Source: Capitella teleta
Taxonomy: Eukaryota; Annelida; Polychaeta; Capitellidae
Length of the DNA stretch: 64,000 bases
Assembly: GCA_000328365.1 (NCBI GenBank)
Contig: KB306459.1
Location: 217,976-281,975 of the forward strand
Direction of reading: 5' to 3'
Below the pieces are notes generated by a model. The model did no database searches, was not told where the DNA came from, and saw only the letters and a list, made by a program, of their open reading frames with translations. Every line of letters starts with the position of its first letter. Positions within the stretch are counted from its first letter, which is position 1. Of this stretch, positions 24,363 to 37,045 are shown in pieces. The position numbers and the translations under genes are program-made.

Positions 24363-24665
24363 GTCCTGCTTTCAGATAGCTGTCATGCAGTCCTACCGTC
24401 TGTAAGATAAACTGTAATCTGATTTTACAGCCAAATATAATATAAGAAAGCCCATGAGGTCAAACATATCAGTACTAGTCAGCTGAGACAGGAGCTGCTG
24501 TTAATCATGTAGAATTATGCAGATTAAAACCCACACCATGCACGTGTCTATTGTGAAAGTAGGAAGCCATGCCACCCACCGAGATCACGTAATCACTTGA
24601 AGAAACCTGTCTCCAGTTGAACGCTTTGAAACGCGATTCACCGTGAAAGTGTGTGGCGTCGATCG
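24363..24665 (+). repeat. dispersed repeat family C, copy 1 (diverged)
   Basis: Aligns with 47305-47600. Blocks in order are a CCTGCTTTCAGAT.GCTGTCA block, AGATAA.CT.TAATCTGATT.TACAGCCAAATA, GAGGTCAAAC/GACGTCAAAC, CACGTG.CTATTGTGA.AG.A, GCCACCCACCGA and AACGCTTTGAAACGCGATTCACCGTGAAA. The similarity is unmistakable but broken by many substitutions and short indels. The 66-codon minus frame at 24505-24705 lies in this copy and is not conserved as protein. Confidence 0.6.
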
Positions 24666-26096
24666 AAATGGATGTTTTTTTCAGATAATTCGGTGATTTG
24701 TACAAATGATTTTAGAATGGTTTAAACACATTTAATAATATAATTATCACCAAGATTGCAAATGGATGACGCCATGAAACTATGCTCAATATTATCTCGA
24801 ATTTGAGATGCTTAGTATATTATTTTGTTCGTATGTGTCACATTTGAAATTCAGAGGATCACAAGTCTATTTTATTTTATTTTAGGTACACACGTATGTA
24901 TCTGTTCAATGCGTAGTTTTACAGAGTGGACCAAAAGTAGTCTACTCCATTTTGAAAACAAAACCTTAAAATTGTCGAAATTAATAAATTATTCCAATTA
25001 AGAAAACTACTTGTTATGGTTTGAGTAAGTTATTTGGCGTCCATTTATGCAAAGGAATTTACTATAAAGATTATTTTGAATGAGGGTGCAACATTTAAAT
25101 GCGAGTTTGTGTGAGCTGAATCAGATGAGCCCATGGACAAGCAGTATGGAATGTCATATCTTCTGGCATGGCGCTTCGATACAGCTATATACTTTATTTT
25201 CATTTTAAGAAATAAACATTTGTGCTACTGTCACAACAATAGCACACTCTCATGCGATGCCTTATTTCACGCGTTAAATGAAGCCTATCCATGGTCTGTT
25301 GTCCTGTTTGCCACCAATAATGGAAATATCGCGGATTGTTGGATCCACTCGATTGATTGAGAAAAATCGATATCAATGTCCATGAAAATTGAGTAAAAAC
25401 GATAATTATAACAGCTCGATATTTTAGGCTAACAGTACAAAGTATATAGTTATTGTATTTTTGTGTGAATTTTGCACAGCAATCTGTTGTATAACACTTT
25501 CTCCGAAATGATCAGTGCCATTGTAAAGCATTGAAATCGTTAACATGCAATAAACTACATTTGGCACACTCTGTATTTTCTTCCTTTCGGCTTTATAACA
25601 TGATCGCAAAATATAATAAAATTAAACAAAATTTCTCTACATTTAAATAATGTTTTGTGTTACTCCAGTTTATTTAAATGTGGAAAGGAAATTGGTGTTT
25701 TACGGCACACCAAATATGTTTAGGTATATGTATAATTACATATAAAAACATATGGTATTATAATATTATAATGAAAACTCAACTGACTTATTCATTTTTT
25801 TTATGGATGTAGATATCAAAGTGAAAACAAAGTGGGGAAAACAAACAGAGATGTGGCATATCACCACATTATAATGCAAGTGTTAAATGTATGTATTGAT
25901 TCCACGTCGTCTGTTTCTGATCCGAATTTGTGACAGTAGGGCAGTAGGGTTAAAGAAAGGAAGTACTTAGCATCAAAGGTTACTTAGCATCAAAGGCACC
26001 TTGTGTCCGGGTAAAAGGACGTCTTTGAAAGTTGCGGCTCATGCTCCGACCTATGTTTCTGTAGGACAATGGGAGGAAGACGTCATGGAAACATCA
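24666..26096. other. gene-free AT-rich stretch
   Basis: A short 17-bp period duplication (TACTTAGCATCAAAGG, 25964-25996) is the only repeat. The 75-codon plus frame at 25133-25360 has no recognised domain. Confidence 0.5.
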
Positions 26097-26125
26097 CCCC
26101 CACCCCCCCCCACCTTCCTTCCCCC
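26097..26125 (-). other. C-rich tract, G-quadruplex potential on minus strand
   Basis: C5, C9, two C2 and C5 runs are separated by A or TT. The minus strand therefore carries enough closely spaced G-tracts to allow a four-stranded fold. Only potential is shown; the sequence may equally be a simple repeat. Confidence 0.4.
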
Positions 26126-28334
26126 TTGAAGCTAACGATTATGTTAATAATTTGTCCGGAAATTAGGGCTCTAGGATAGCGTGGCGCCGTGTTTTCATGT
26201 TGTTTATCTTTAAATACGGGCATCAGGGAATTCCGTGACTAACGTTTTTTCTTCCGCATTGTGTCTCGTTCGTGATTCGCTTCGTTGTTAAGTTGAGATA
26301 CCTATAATAGTGTTATCACCTCACATTAATCCAGAATCGGTAACCGAGTAAATGGTTCATAGTGATGATAATGATTTCAGCCCTCTTAACTGATATTAGT
26401 TAATGCCAACATCGATTATATCAATATTTTAGTTTATATATAAATAATGTATATATTTGTTTTTCCATATAATTATGCGTTCCACATTAATTAATTATTA
26501 TACTAAGTAGCTGTGCCCTCACAACGTATCCACAATAGCTCACCATTGACCCATTTACGGTCGATTGACAGCAGCTGGCCTCTCTTTGAATTCCCACGAT
26601 GAGTAACCCGCCTATAAATTATTGTTTCTGACATGAACCTGGATTTAGGATGCATTATCCGGTCTTTGGTGTATGGTTGTATGAATAAAGTCTGACACAG
26701 AAATATGTAAAGGTGGACTCGATAAATTTCCGAAGGAGATTAACATTGACTTCTGCACTTTTTGTAACAAAGTGTTGTTGGGCCTGACCCGGACCAAACC
26801 AAATTAATGTTTCGATTCAAGGATCCAATGATTGTGGGCGGTGTACTTGTCTCTAGTACCTTGAATATGTATAGTCCGCTGGTCCTGAGTTCTGGCTCGT
26901 TTTTTATCTTTCTCATTATAATATCATGATGTAGCATCTCTTCTCTGANNNNNNNNNNNNNNNNNNNNNNNNNNNNNNNNNNNNNNNNNNNNNNNNNNCG
27001 TGGGGATGAGTTACAAGCGCTTGGGAAGTTAGGGAAATAAACAAAAATAAATGAAGGATCCACGGTCGATCGTCACCATAACAAAATTGAAAAAAAATAG
27101 CGTATACTACAGAATGTACATGTCGTGATCTGATATCATTATACATCGTATATATAATTGTTCGATAAGTCTTCAATTGGAACCAATTGTCATGCTGCAT
27201 TCGATTATCTGTCTCAATGAATATATTGTCTGTCTATTGATATGACTGATATACCAAATTGCATATGTGTAAGTCTATAAAGTTCCAACTGAAAATGTTT
27301 TTATTCGTGCATACAGTCTGAGCCATAAGTATGTTATCTTGCCAAGTATGTATCGCAATAGGAATTTTATAGCTCTTGCAAAATTGTCTTCTGAGACGAA
27401 TTACAACTCCTTGGGCCATAACTCTGGAATCCTGTCTGCATGACCATTATTTTTTATTTGATTTAACTATGCATATCTGTTCTATGATTACTTTTTTTCG
27501 TCGAGTTATTAAACCTCGGAATCCTGAAGTAGGTAAGGCTTATGTGGTCCGAGTAGGTAAGTAAGAGTTGAATGCTTCACTGAAGTACTCAATGCCGGTG
27601 ATTGGTGCTAAGCTCTTTCGAGACAAGTACTTCACCTCTCCTTAAACAACTGCTTACATATAACAACGCCGAAAATCTAGCAAAAGTGAGTATTTCTGTC
27701 GCTATCGAACACGCGAAAAATCGGTAACAAGTCATGAAAACGGAAGCAATATGGAAATCCCGCTATAATAATTAACACCACGAGTGAACACACCTAGTGT
27801 TCAGTGTGTGTAGTTACTTGGCGTGTATGTCTTTAGAAGGTATTGTCATACGCAGATTGTAGCACAATATTAGATTACTTAAATAGGTATACGTAATATT
27901 AGTATATTATGATAGGTAATATCGACTACATTCCAATAACATGTAATAATTGGCCATGTGTATTGGTAATTATAGTCGTACTAATAATTATAAAATAATA
28001 CACACATATTTGTATAGAGCAGTTATATAAAGGGAATACTTATATGAGCATAACTAGTGTACACGTGCATGTGCAATGGAAATGGAAAACTCTATGAAGT
28101 GTTGTTAAATTTGTTGCGGTTTCCTCTTTGAAAGTCATTTAAACATTTTGGTCTGATAATAAGTAAAAGAGAATTATACGGTTCAAAGTCACAAGTAAGT
28201 TCTCTGAGGGAGTTTAAAAGGTTAAAACAAGTAACAGGGTATCATTAGTTGAACATTTGGCAAGGTATACTCATTGTTGACAAGTGGTAGCAGTGCTTTT
28301 CCCAGTGTCTTTTACAGCATTCCAATGTCTTTTA
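26126..28334. other. gene-free stretch containing the assembly gap
   Basis: Flanks a 50-N gap. The minus-strand frames that run through the Ns (26740-27063 and 26916-27200) are artefacts of the gap. The remainder is AT-rich with no recognised element. Confidence 0.5.
26949..26998. other. assembly gap (50 N)
   Basis: Exactly 50 N characters. A fixed round number suggests a placeholder of unknown true length joining two contigs. Features should not be extended across it. Confidence 0.98.
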
Positions 28335-28560
28335 CGATGCATTGATGCTTTTAGAAAACCCTAATTGGATTAACAGCCGACAGTGTGCTCCTAAAGAGAT
28401 TAGAGCTGAACTAACAGTGTGAGATTACTCGCATTAGGCCAAATGACGGATTGCTCAACGCTCAGTCAAATCAGTTTGCATCCCATTCAGCCCTCTGTGT
28501 CTGCTCACTTTGTATTTTGCACAGGAGTCTTACTGCCGGTGGCATCCATTGTAGTCTATA
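28335..28560 (+). repeat. dispersed repeat family A, copy 2
   Basis: Same ordered blocks as 14565-14785. It is closer to the reverse complement of 62520-62705, with which it shares CATTGATGCT.TTAGA.AAACC, AATTGGATTA, ACAGTGT.CTC, AGAGATTAGAGCTGAACTAAC, GTGTGA.ATT.CTCGCATTAG and TCAGTCAAATCAGT. No protein-coding potential. Class unassigned. Confidence 0.7.
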
Positions 28561-28844
28561 GCAACGTGGGTTGACTTCAAACTCGTTTCTTCACAATTGC
28601 ACAGCGTTTTATTGTTCCTGTTTTCCACGAGATAGATTTCTTTATTTTGACAATTCATGCATCCGTAAGAATGAGAATCTAGATCATGTTACGGGAAAAG
28701 TAACCAAAACTTTACTTCATAAGAAGAATGTACGTTATTATTAAACACAAATTTGCCTTTTCAGAGCAGTGAATTTCTATTAAACAGTCAGAATAGATTA
28801 TTCACTCTAAGTTAGCGTGTTGTAATTGCAACACGCGATCCACC

Positions 28845-28893
28845 TTTATTTTTTTTATTTTTTTTTTATTTTTTTTTTATTTTATTTTTTTTT
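28845..28893. repeat. T-rich low-complexity tract
   Basis: T-runs of eight to ten separated by single A residues. The 70-codon frame at 28826-29038 is poly-Phe read through this tract and is not a gene. Confidence 0.9.
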
Positions 28894-30914
28894 GTGTGTC
28901 TGCACTGAATTAAGACAATTTCAATCAAACGACAGACATTTGCAATGGGTAGATATGTCTGACAATCAGCTAAGTGTTTACATCTATCGCGCGCCGCCCC
29001 TCGTGAAAGTCAAAGCTAGTATATTGATATGTGAATGACCGATGAACCCAAATGTTAAAACCGGCTACCCGCAACAAGATAAATATTCCTAAGATATCAT
29101 CTGACTGGGTTATGTAAAGAAAGAAAAAACAGAAAAACAGAAAAAGAAAAAAAATCACATTATACATTTAGGGCATTGAACTGCATGCGATGCCATATCT
29201 CAGCTGACTGATTTTTCCGAGAAAATTGAATTTGCTTAATCGGATGTCCAACTCAGAAATCTTTCTTTTAACGCGATTATTTGGTATCAAGTCAAAATTA
29301 AAGCCTGTGCATGGATTGCAACGGAATATTCCAACTGAGTGTCTTGTGAGGAAAGGCTTTGTCTTAAGAGCTAAGAAGCTCCAGTGGAACGTCTAAAAAT
29401 ATTCATTCATCAGACGTTGCAATCACTTCAGTACGCCGGGATTTTTCTTGTCGGTGCAGAGTTTATGGGTCAGTTATTGCCTTTGGCCATTTCTTAGATT
29501 AAGCCGTTCGGTTTGAAATCTCTTACGACTTTTATAATTTAGCACTTGTAAAACCACACCGAAGCTAGGGTCAGGGTCAAGCTATTTCACATGTACCAAC
29601 ATCGGTAGCTCATTAACTCGATAATACCATGAATAAACTGTCGGAACTCTTTATATCGATTAGGAGTGATAATGATCATTACAACAAGCTGTGCTTGCAT
29701 GTGAAGCTTAGCTCTTACGATAAAATCCAATGTAAGTTCAAAGATCTTCAGAAATAATAATAATCACAGTAAAAAATAATAACCATTGAAACAAGTAAAG
29801 GCTACAATATTTTTGATCTAGTTCATTTGTATATAAGCATCTTTATTAATAATATCACATATGTAGAGTTAATAAAAATTACCCTGATATTAATTGTGTA
29901 AGATAAAAATTCCACGAACGTGCTCTTTACGATAAAGAGTTCAAAATATAATCGCAAACAACATAAACGGTAGAATACTACATGGTTAGGAGGAATGCAA
30001 ATAATTATGATTGCAATGTGAATGTGATGATTTTAAAGAAATGGTATGAAATGTCTGTTTCACAGCAAAGCAAAATAATTATTCAGTTTTGTTCTGGCTT
30101 CACTAAACGCGTGGTGCAGAGGTTCAGCGAGTTAAAGGGACATACATGTATAAATAAGATTCATTTGGTGGCCTAAGTTTCTAAGAAATGAATAAATTAT
30201 GTTCCACGAATGATTTTGATGGTCACACGTTTAGGATCGTACCCAAGAGAACGTGAGCGGAATTTTATACACGTTGAAGTATATTATTCAAGTTTCGTTG
30301 AGTCAAACCATTCAGAAGAAGTTGCAGGAATTCAGATTTGTGCTGATAAAAGCGTAGATGATCGTGGCTAAAACATATTTGTTGGCCTATCTCATGATAT
30401 GATTGATGGAGCAGAGCTGCATGCTAGTGGATTTGCAGATGTCGTTCACATGGGAAGCGAGGATCACCTGCCATTGCCACACTTAATTTGGATGATGAGT
30501 CCTTCTACGAAGATTTGGGTATGGGGACAAGTTATAATGAGCGATGAGCATTAGCTCCATTTTTCTTGTCTTTAACTTTAGGTGATAGAAGCAAAGCCGT
30601 ATTTTTATACGAGAGTAATGCCTTTCACCAGTATTAAAATGGTTGTAGAATGCTTAAAAGCGTCAGATGCAACCATTTACTGTATGCCGATACCATAAAG
30701 ATGGTATTCAGCACACTTTGACAAATGAATGCTCCCAAAGATTCACTATATCGTTTTGAAGATCACTGATCACGCAATGATTGGATGCAGATATTGGCTT
30801 GTCACAGACTGGTGATGCTCTGAACATGTTGAACATGTAATAGTGACAATAAGCATCGCAATGACGCCAAATGTATCCACTTTGGAACTTTAATTTTTAT
30901 TTTATTTTTTTTTC
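28894..30914. other. gene-free stretch
   Basis: A plus-strand stretch around 30319-30550 reads with a protein-like composition but carries an in-frame stop and matches no family I recognise. A-rich blocks occur near 29128-29155. Nothing is called. Confidence 0.45.
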
Positions 30915-30945
30915 CTGTTCATTCATGTATTACATGAATGAACAG
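30915..30945. repeat. perfect 31-base palindrome (15-bp arms)
   Basis: CTGTTCATTCATGTA (30915-30929) and its exact reverse complement (30931-30945) flank a single T. A T-run lies immediately left and an A-run immediately right, so the pairing could extend further with a small bulge. A cruciform or hairpin is possible. Near-perfect palindromes can also arise by template switching or as foldback errors in assembly. Confidence 0.9.
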
Positions 30946-33761
30946 AAAAAAAGGCAAACAAACACACAAACCAAAAGATATAATTGATAGCAGCAATTAA
31001 TAGCTCAACTAAAGTTCCAACTGAAAGAATCTTCGAAATCGATATCAGAAAAAAATATCCTTTGGAATTTCTTGGCGCATTTTGATGAGCTCCACAATGA
31101 CATTTGCCTCCGCCGCAGCTGAGACGTGATGTGAAGCCCACCATTTCTGAATAAATTTTGCTTTGTCAAAAGGAATATCGGTTAATTGCTTTATACATCG
31201 AAAATTTGAGGCAGTTATCGACGTGGAATGACTTATAATGGAAAAACAAAAATGTACAATTGAATTAGAGCTATTTACACAGGAGTTGATAAATTTTATG
31301 CATCGGGCTAAAAGTTGAATATGAAGATCAGGATCGTTAAACAAGTGGTGGATATATTTCGATCTTCTGCAGTAAGGTAAACGGAATAAACGTCGAACAC
31401 ATTTCCTCCAAGCTATACATAAAGGTGCAATGCTATTAGTTGGTATTTATATTGGTTAATATTCCACTTTCAATTTTCACAATAACACATCCCAAGTTTA
31501 TTATCAAATAAGTATGTGTAACTCAGGTTAAATGTGTGACAAAGCCATGACTCATTCTAAACTCCATATCTAACACATAAACTCCAGTGCTATTGACCCA
31601 ATGAACTGTATGGTATTATAGTGATCCACATAAAACAGATCTATTCCTCATTGATTGATGGTTCTGTGGTCAGCGCCCTGCTATTCAGTTCTTGTTGATA
31701 TGCATCCCCACGTACGAGGTATACGGCCTTGGGGTATCTTATTCTCGTGATGAATGACCCACAGAAAGTGCGCTGGACATGCCACTAGAATCCAAACAGC
31801 ATCTATCAATTGTTCATTTCGCTTATCAGACACCAATTTCTGCATATCGGTCTCCCTTGCCATTGGTACCCTGAACAAAACATCGGAACACGTTTGTGAA
31901 TAGAGCGTTCTACCTATGCATCTATCTATTGCAGCACAACAGCAGTAGATGGTCTACAGCAATGCCATGTTTCTCTTATAATTTTATATATTAAGTTAAT
32001 GTCAAAGGCATGCTTAGTCACTTTCTTAAAATGGATTTTCGTTATCATCTACCTAATACATATGGATAAAACCTAAGATGATTGAGAATGACTTCTTCAG
32101 TTGACGTCATTGTCTGCCGTAAACTCTTAATTTGGGTGTCTAAAAGCATAAGAACGATTTGTAGTTGGTAGTAATTATAAATAGAACACAAGCCTGATAA
32201 CAGAGGATACTGGGAAGTTACATAACTTGAATAAGCACTGAAAGCATTCGGCAGCATCAGGGGAACCGTTAAATCCCTAATTGAAATTGATGTTGTCTCA
32301 GTCACAGCTTCATCTGTGTTCATTTCACATGTCATGGAAGAAGTGTATAGGAGGAAATGAAGTTAGGTATTTGACAAGGATAACGAAATGCTTTTTTTTA
32401 AACGTTAGCCTTGAACTCACTTAACTAGTATTGTCATCAGCGGTCGCAGCCTGTGGTTCAGGACGTTGAAGTGCGATCGACCAACGGGTTCAGAGACGGC
32501 GAGGATACTAAGGGTAGGGTGGCGATGCTTCACGATTATTGCACTAATTGCAACGATACGATGGCTGGAGTGTACTGGATTATGTTGGGATCTGCTGATG
32601 CGCTTTTAGTCATCCGATATTCCATTTGCTGCTATGCAATGGGTGTGTATGTGTGTGTTGTATAGTGGATAATCACGTGCACCATCAATTGAAGTTATTT
32701 GGAATTTGCTATTCGTTACTTAAGTATGTCGGGGGGAAAACAAAACTTGTAGGACCGCTTGTAATCGAGAGTGGCTATGCTTACAGGTTACTAGATACGA
32801 TAGCTGGTACTCCCTGCATTTCATTGATGACATGTATTATCTAGTAATTATCAAGTAATTGTCTGGTAACAAAAATACACTGTGTTATTAAAAGGCAATG
32901 CAATCTAGATAAGGCGGGTAAAATAGTGAGGGTAATTTAGGAAAAACATTGTCTGTTTAAACGTTTTTTCACGTTTACACTCCGTAACTGGTTCATTGTT
33001 TCAGCACAAACTCTAGATATATAATTACTTGCTTCAAGTATACTTATATATATATACTTATATACTTATACTCATCCCAAAAACCCCGAAAGCAAACACG
33101 CAGCCGTGATAACCGAACACACTCACTCGCTTGACCCCGTATATTGCATTGCACGGTGTTTGGGGGGGACAGAGGTTGTTCTCAGAATTGTATTTTTCGT
33201 GTAGTATGCTTCAATGGACGACGCCATTAAGCAGCCGATGTTTTCAGTTGAATAAGCTCATCAGATTGTTACAATAAGGAATTCTATTTCTAACACTCAA
33301 TGGTTGTGGATTGGTACAGGATTAGGTTGGCCTTCGGATGCACTTAGTTGAATGCAAGCTACAAAAAAAGTGGAGCATTTGTTGGCAACCTGAGAGCTCG
33401 AAGAACAGCATTGTGAGCAAACTGTTTGTGGTCGCTTAAGTTGATATTCCAGAGTGCAGCCAGGCAGTCAAACGTCCATTGGTGTGTTAAGCAAACATAA
33501 GTTGCGTTAGGATTGCATAAATTAGTGAAACGACAAGTTTATGACACAATGGCATGGTTAAGACTGTCTGCTGTCGATGTGACTGCATGTGTCAAAGCTG
33601 AATATTCCAAGAGATTCGCGGGTAATGGCTGAGTAAAGGCTCCCTTTATATACATTATGCAATGTTTTTATTGTAGTCTAATTACTACCAGTAGATATAT
33701 CGGCATCTGCATCCGTATCGTAATCATTCCGTCTATTTTATGTTTCCGCAAAACAGCACAC
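30946..33761. other. gene-free stretch
   Basis: The 99-codon minus frame at 31045-31344 and the 96-codon minus frame at 32045-32335 have fairly protein-like composition but no recognised family and no convincing splice sites. A CRE palindrome TGACGTCA lies at 32102-32109. An AT dinucleotide-rich patch is at about 33040-33072. Confidence 0.45.
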
Positions 33762-33785
33762 AAAAAAAAAAAAAAAAAAAAAAAA
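33762..33785. repeat. poly(A) tract
   Basis: Twenty-four consecutive A residues. No SINE or LINE body is recognised on the left side. Confidence 0.9.
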
Positions 33786-36713
33786 CAATTTGACAAGTGT
33801 TCGGTCCGTTAGCTCTTCACTGATTGGTCGTTGAACAAAGATAATGTGGGGCTGATCGCTTCTAAGCGTAATGATGCATCAGTTGCACAAAAATCTTAGA
33901 CACGTGCGTACATTATCACAATGGTAAAATGCATTCGGTATTATGATCATGATTATGATTTGCATTGATATCGATACTAAAAGTTTTCTCATAGAAATCA
34001 TTATCCCGTGTTAGAATCATCAACTGTGGAATGTATTTCATGGATTTTTCCTTCGAGACTCATATATTATTGCATGACTTTCACATAAAAACCCGAACGA
34101 CGGAACAATCCTTTCTATATGTTGACCGTTTTTAAAAGAATAATTTCCTGCGGAAATTGCTGTGCGGATGTGTGGAGGGTTCTATCTTCAGTCCCTAAAA
34201 TAGAAAAGCGTTTGTGTGTGAGTGTCTCTGATGCCCAGACCAAGTGTCTAGTCACGGCTATAAACATTTGCATTTGGGTGTTGTGTCCCTGCCTTGTATG
34301 GTTGATCAGTTGGTCATGGGGAAAATGATGAAATACAATGTCCACTGCCATCGATGATAGGGACCAGAGTTGAAAAACGGGGAAACATTTATATTTTATT
34401 GAGTACCAATCGAATCCATGTAATCACAACGATACAGTATAATGTGTTCAAGGTGCGTTTCGTCATAGGTAATAATATTTCGGTGAAAACTCAATAATAG
34501 TTGTAGTACTAATAAACTCGATCATTACAGTAGAGAAGTGTTGGCCACAGTGTACATGTTGAATTTTATGGTTGTATATATTTTACGATACACTTATCAG
34601 TTTTGCAAACTAACACTGAGCGTTGCATCTTTGCTTTCTCATAATTGAGAGAAATACTCTTGAACTGGGCGTCTCGCACCTGCTTCTGTATCTGACAGTT
34701 TCAGTTGAAATGCTTAGCCTTAATAGCATGCGACCAGTTTGCACTATGTCAGCCGCCGCATGAATGACATGATACCAAGGATCACTTTTCATAATTGCTA
34801 ACTGATTACCGAATAGTGTATGCGCACATCCCGTAGTACAATGCTTCTTAAACTTGCGCGGATACACATATAATTATCATATAATTATCATGACTCGATG
34901 TTGAGCAATACTATCCTCATTCTTGTGCCAACCTCAGCATGTCGATTCCCTCGTAATTGGGTGATAGCTAATTGCAGAGTTTACCAGAGATGTATGATAT
35001 ATTGATGGGATGGAAGCCCATTATTCGTCCAATAGTCCAAATACCATTCACATACAAAGAATGCCTTCAATTCTATTCCGAGAAATTGATGTTCCTATAA
35101 CATTGATTTTATTATCATCTGACAACGTTCTCGTGGCCTGAGGATCAAAGCATGTATCACTCTCTGCACTCGTAGTGGACCAGATTTCAGATGGCTGAGA
35201 TAACATTCTAAGTAGTTTGAATCCCATTCAGCTGTTGTTTTGACCGAAGAAATCTTTAGCAGGAAGTATAGTGTTGGTAACATCCATTGTAGTACGTATA
35301 CAATGGTTATCGACTGAGCTTACCCTCCTTCCCTCCCTCCTACTTCCATACTGGAATATCCGAAGCGACCAAGACCAACAAAACTGGAGAATAATCCACA
35401 CATCAAAGGGATCAGTATCCATGAAGCTGATCGCTCGATTTTATTTCTTTGATGTTGATGGATACATCAGGTGGATTTATCTCATGGTCGCTCATGGATT
35501 TCAGACATCAATAAAAGGTATAAAGTTCACTATGGAGTTAGTGTATCGCACCAGGTCTTGTGTACCAATTGCTCGTTTCAACGTCATGTAGTACATTAAA
35601 TTAATGATGATAGTGACGAAATTGATAGAGCAGAGTGGGACGATGTTAGTAATGGTGGAAGAGTTGTATCGAAACACTAACTACAATCGAGAATACAATA
35701 TACAATTACAATAGATATCGATGGAATCTGCAAAACAAACTGATCTGATATAATGGCACACAATTGCAGTGCCCGGTTTTTATCGGAAATCAAGTCAAGT
35801 GTTCTTTCGTTGGACTATTCAATATCGACAATCGAATATGACAACACTTGAGTTCAATTGAAGACTGTTTTTTTGTTGTCCCTACAATAAGGCAGAGTGT
35901 GGGCGGACTTATATTGGTGCGTTTGTCACTTTGCCCTATATCCCAGAAATACAAGTACAGATACCACTTGGTAGATCTGGGTTTTCGTGCTGATTCGGCA
36001 GAGAGATTGAGACGAATGTTAAGAGTAAAGTAGAAATCCTCTTTGAAGGTCGCACGTCACAAGTGACGACCTCGTTCTCCTTATGACAAAGCGACCACAT
36101 GTTTAAGGGCAGCATATACAAAGTAAAGCAACTATATAATTACTATAATTGCGCTAAAGGTAAACGTGTATGTGTGTTAATTACCACGAGTTATAGGCGT
36201 CCAACACGTTGTGTTGAATACGTGACACTCCTGCTAAACGACAAGAGTGCCTGAGAGAAAAGAAACGGGACCATGTAAACTGAGTTTGATAACCTTTTCG
36301 ATGGAATGTTTTATTCTGACAATGAGCAAAATCACAGAATTTCAGGAGAACCTCGTCTCTCAGGTGTAAAGCTGTGATAAGGATTAGGCAGACTCGCAAA
36401 ATCATTTGGATAAAAACTACACCCAGGAGGGCACATTCTTTGTTCGCATACAGGCACTTTTTTGTTCGCATACAAGTCCTTCATTTTATATTCACGTATG
36501 GTTTTCTCTTTTATGCATCCTGACTTCTACTTTCTAATCGCAATCATATTTTTGTGGACTCGAAACTCTCAACAAATAAAAACAAAATGCGTGTTGCTGC
36601 TCGTACATCTGCTCGAATTTACGTACTTCACTGAATACTTTGTAAGTGTGAAACACAATAATTACATCCACGGGGCACCAATGGTCTGACATGTACATGC
36701 ATATCCACATCAT
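33786..36713. other. gene-free stretch
   Basis: The 106-codon plus frame at 35271-35591 overlaps a minus frame at 35228-35422, and neither has a known domain. A CT-rich patch (CCTTCCCTCCCTCC) is near 35326. Paired opposite-strand frames at 34115-34351 are shadows of one another. Confidence 0.45.
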
Positions 36714-36860
36714 GATTGTTCTAAATAATTTACGACAAATGCTGATTGCAAATGCGATTCAGTTTTGTCTCCTCAGAGATGTAACTGCCAATTTCCGTCG
36801 CCATAAAGTGTTTTGATGTCGAGTCGAATGCGATAAGACATGAACACTTCTCGAGTTAGA
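36714..36860 (-). repeat. dispersed repeat family E, copy 1 (inverted)
   Basis: The reverse complement of this segment matches 61751-61898 almost exactly. In the central 117 bases I count about five differences, including one single-base indel. Both copies can be read as VHVLSHSTRHQNTLWRRK in one frame, but the flanking reading frames are unrelated, so shared DNA rather than a shared protein explains the match. Limits are GATTGTTCT at one end and a degrading match after TGTTCA at the other. Confidence 0.85.
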
Positions 36861-36985
36861 TGTATAAGTGAATAAACACTTGCATAATTGCAGTAAGAGG
36901 CTAGAACCTGACAGCACATAGTGTATGCACTTATGAAATAATCGAACTTTTACTAATTGTTCTAATCTGTAAATCACAATGTAAT

Positions 36986-37045
36986 TTGGTTAATTTTACA
37001 TTAGTTTTTAAGCCTTGGTTAATTTTACATTAGTTTTTAAGCCTT
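36986..37045. repeat. 29-bp tandem duplication
   Basis: TTGGTTAATTTTACATTAGT and the following TTTTAAGCC recur with period 29, giving about two copies without mismatch. A small replication-slippage duplication. Confidence 0.9.

Noticed and set aside
26740-27200. Two minus-strand frames through the N gap
   Set aside because: The frames are continuous only because undefined codons cannot be stops.
30319-30552. Protein-like plus-strand reading with one stop
   Set aside because: No recognisable motif; a nearby YAD-like string resembles a reverse-transcriptase motif only by chance, with none of the other RT motifs in order.
31045-31344. 99-codon minus-strand frame with protein-like composition
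   Set aside because: No family recognised, no acceptor or donor of good quality, and it ends in a Phe run from an A-tract complement.
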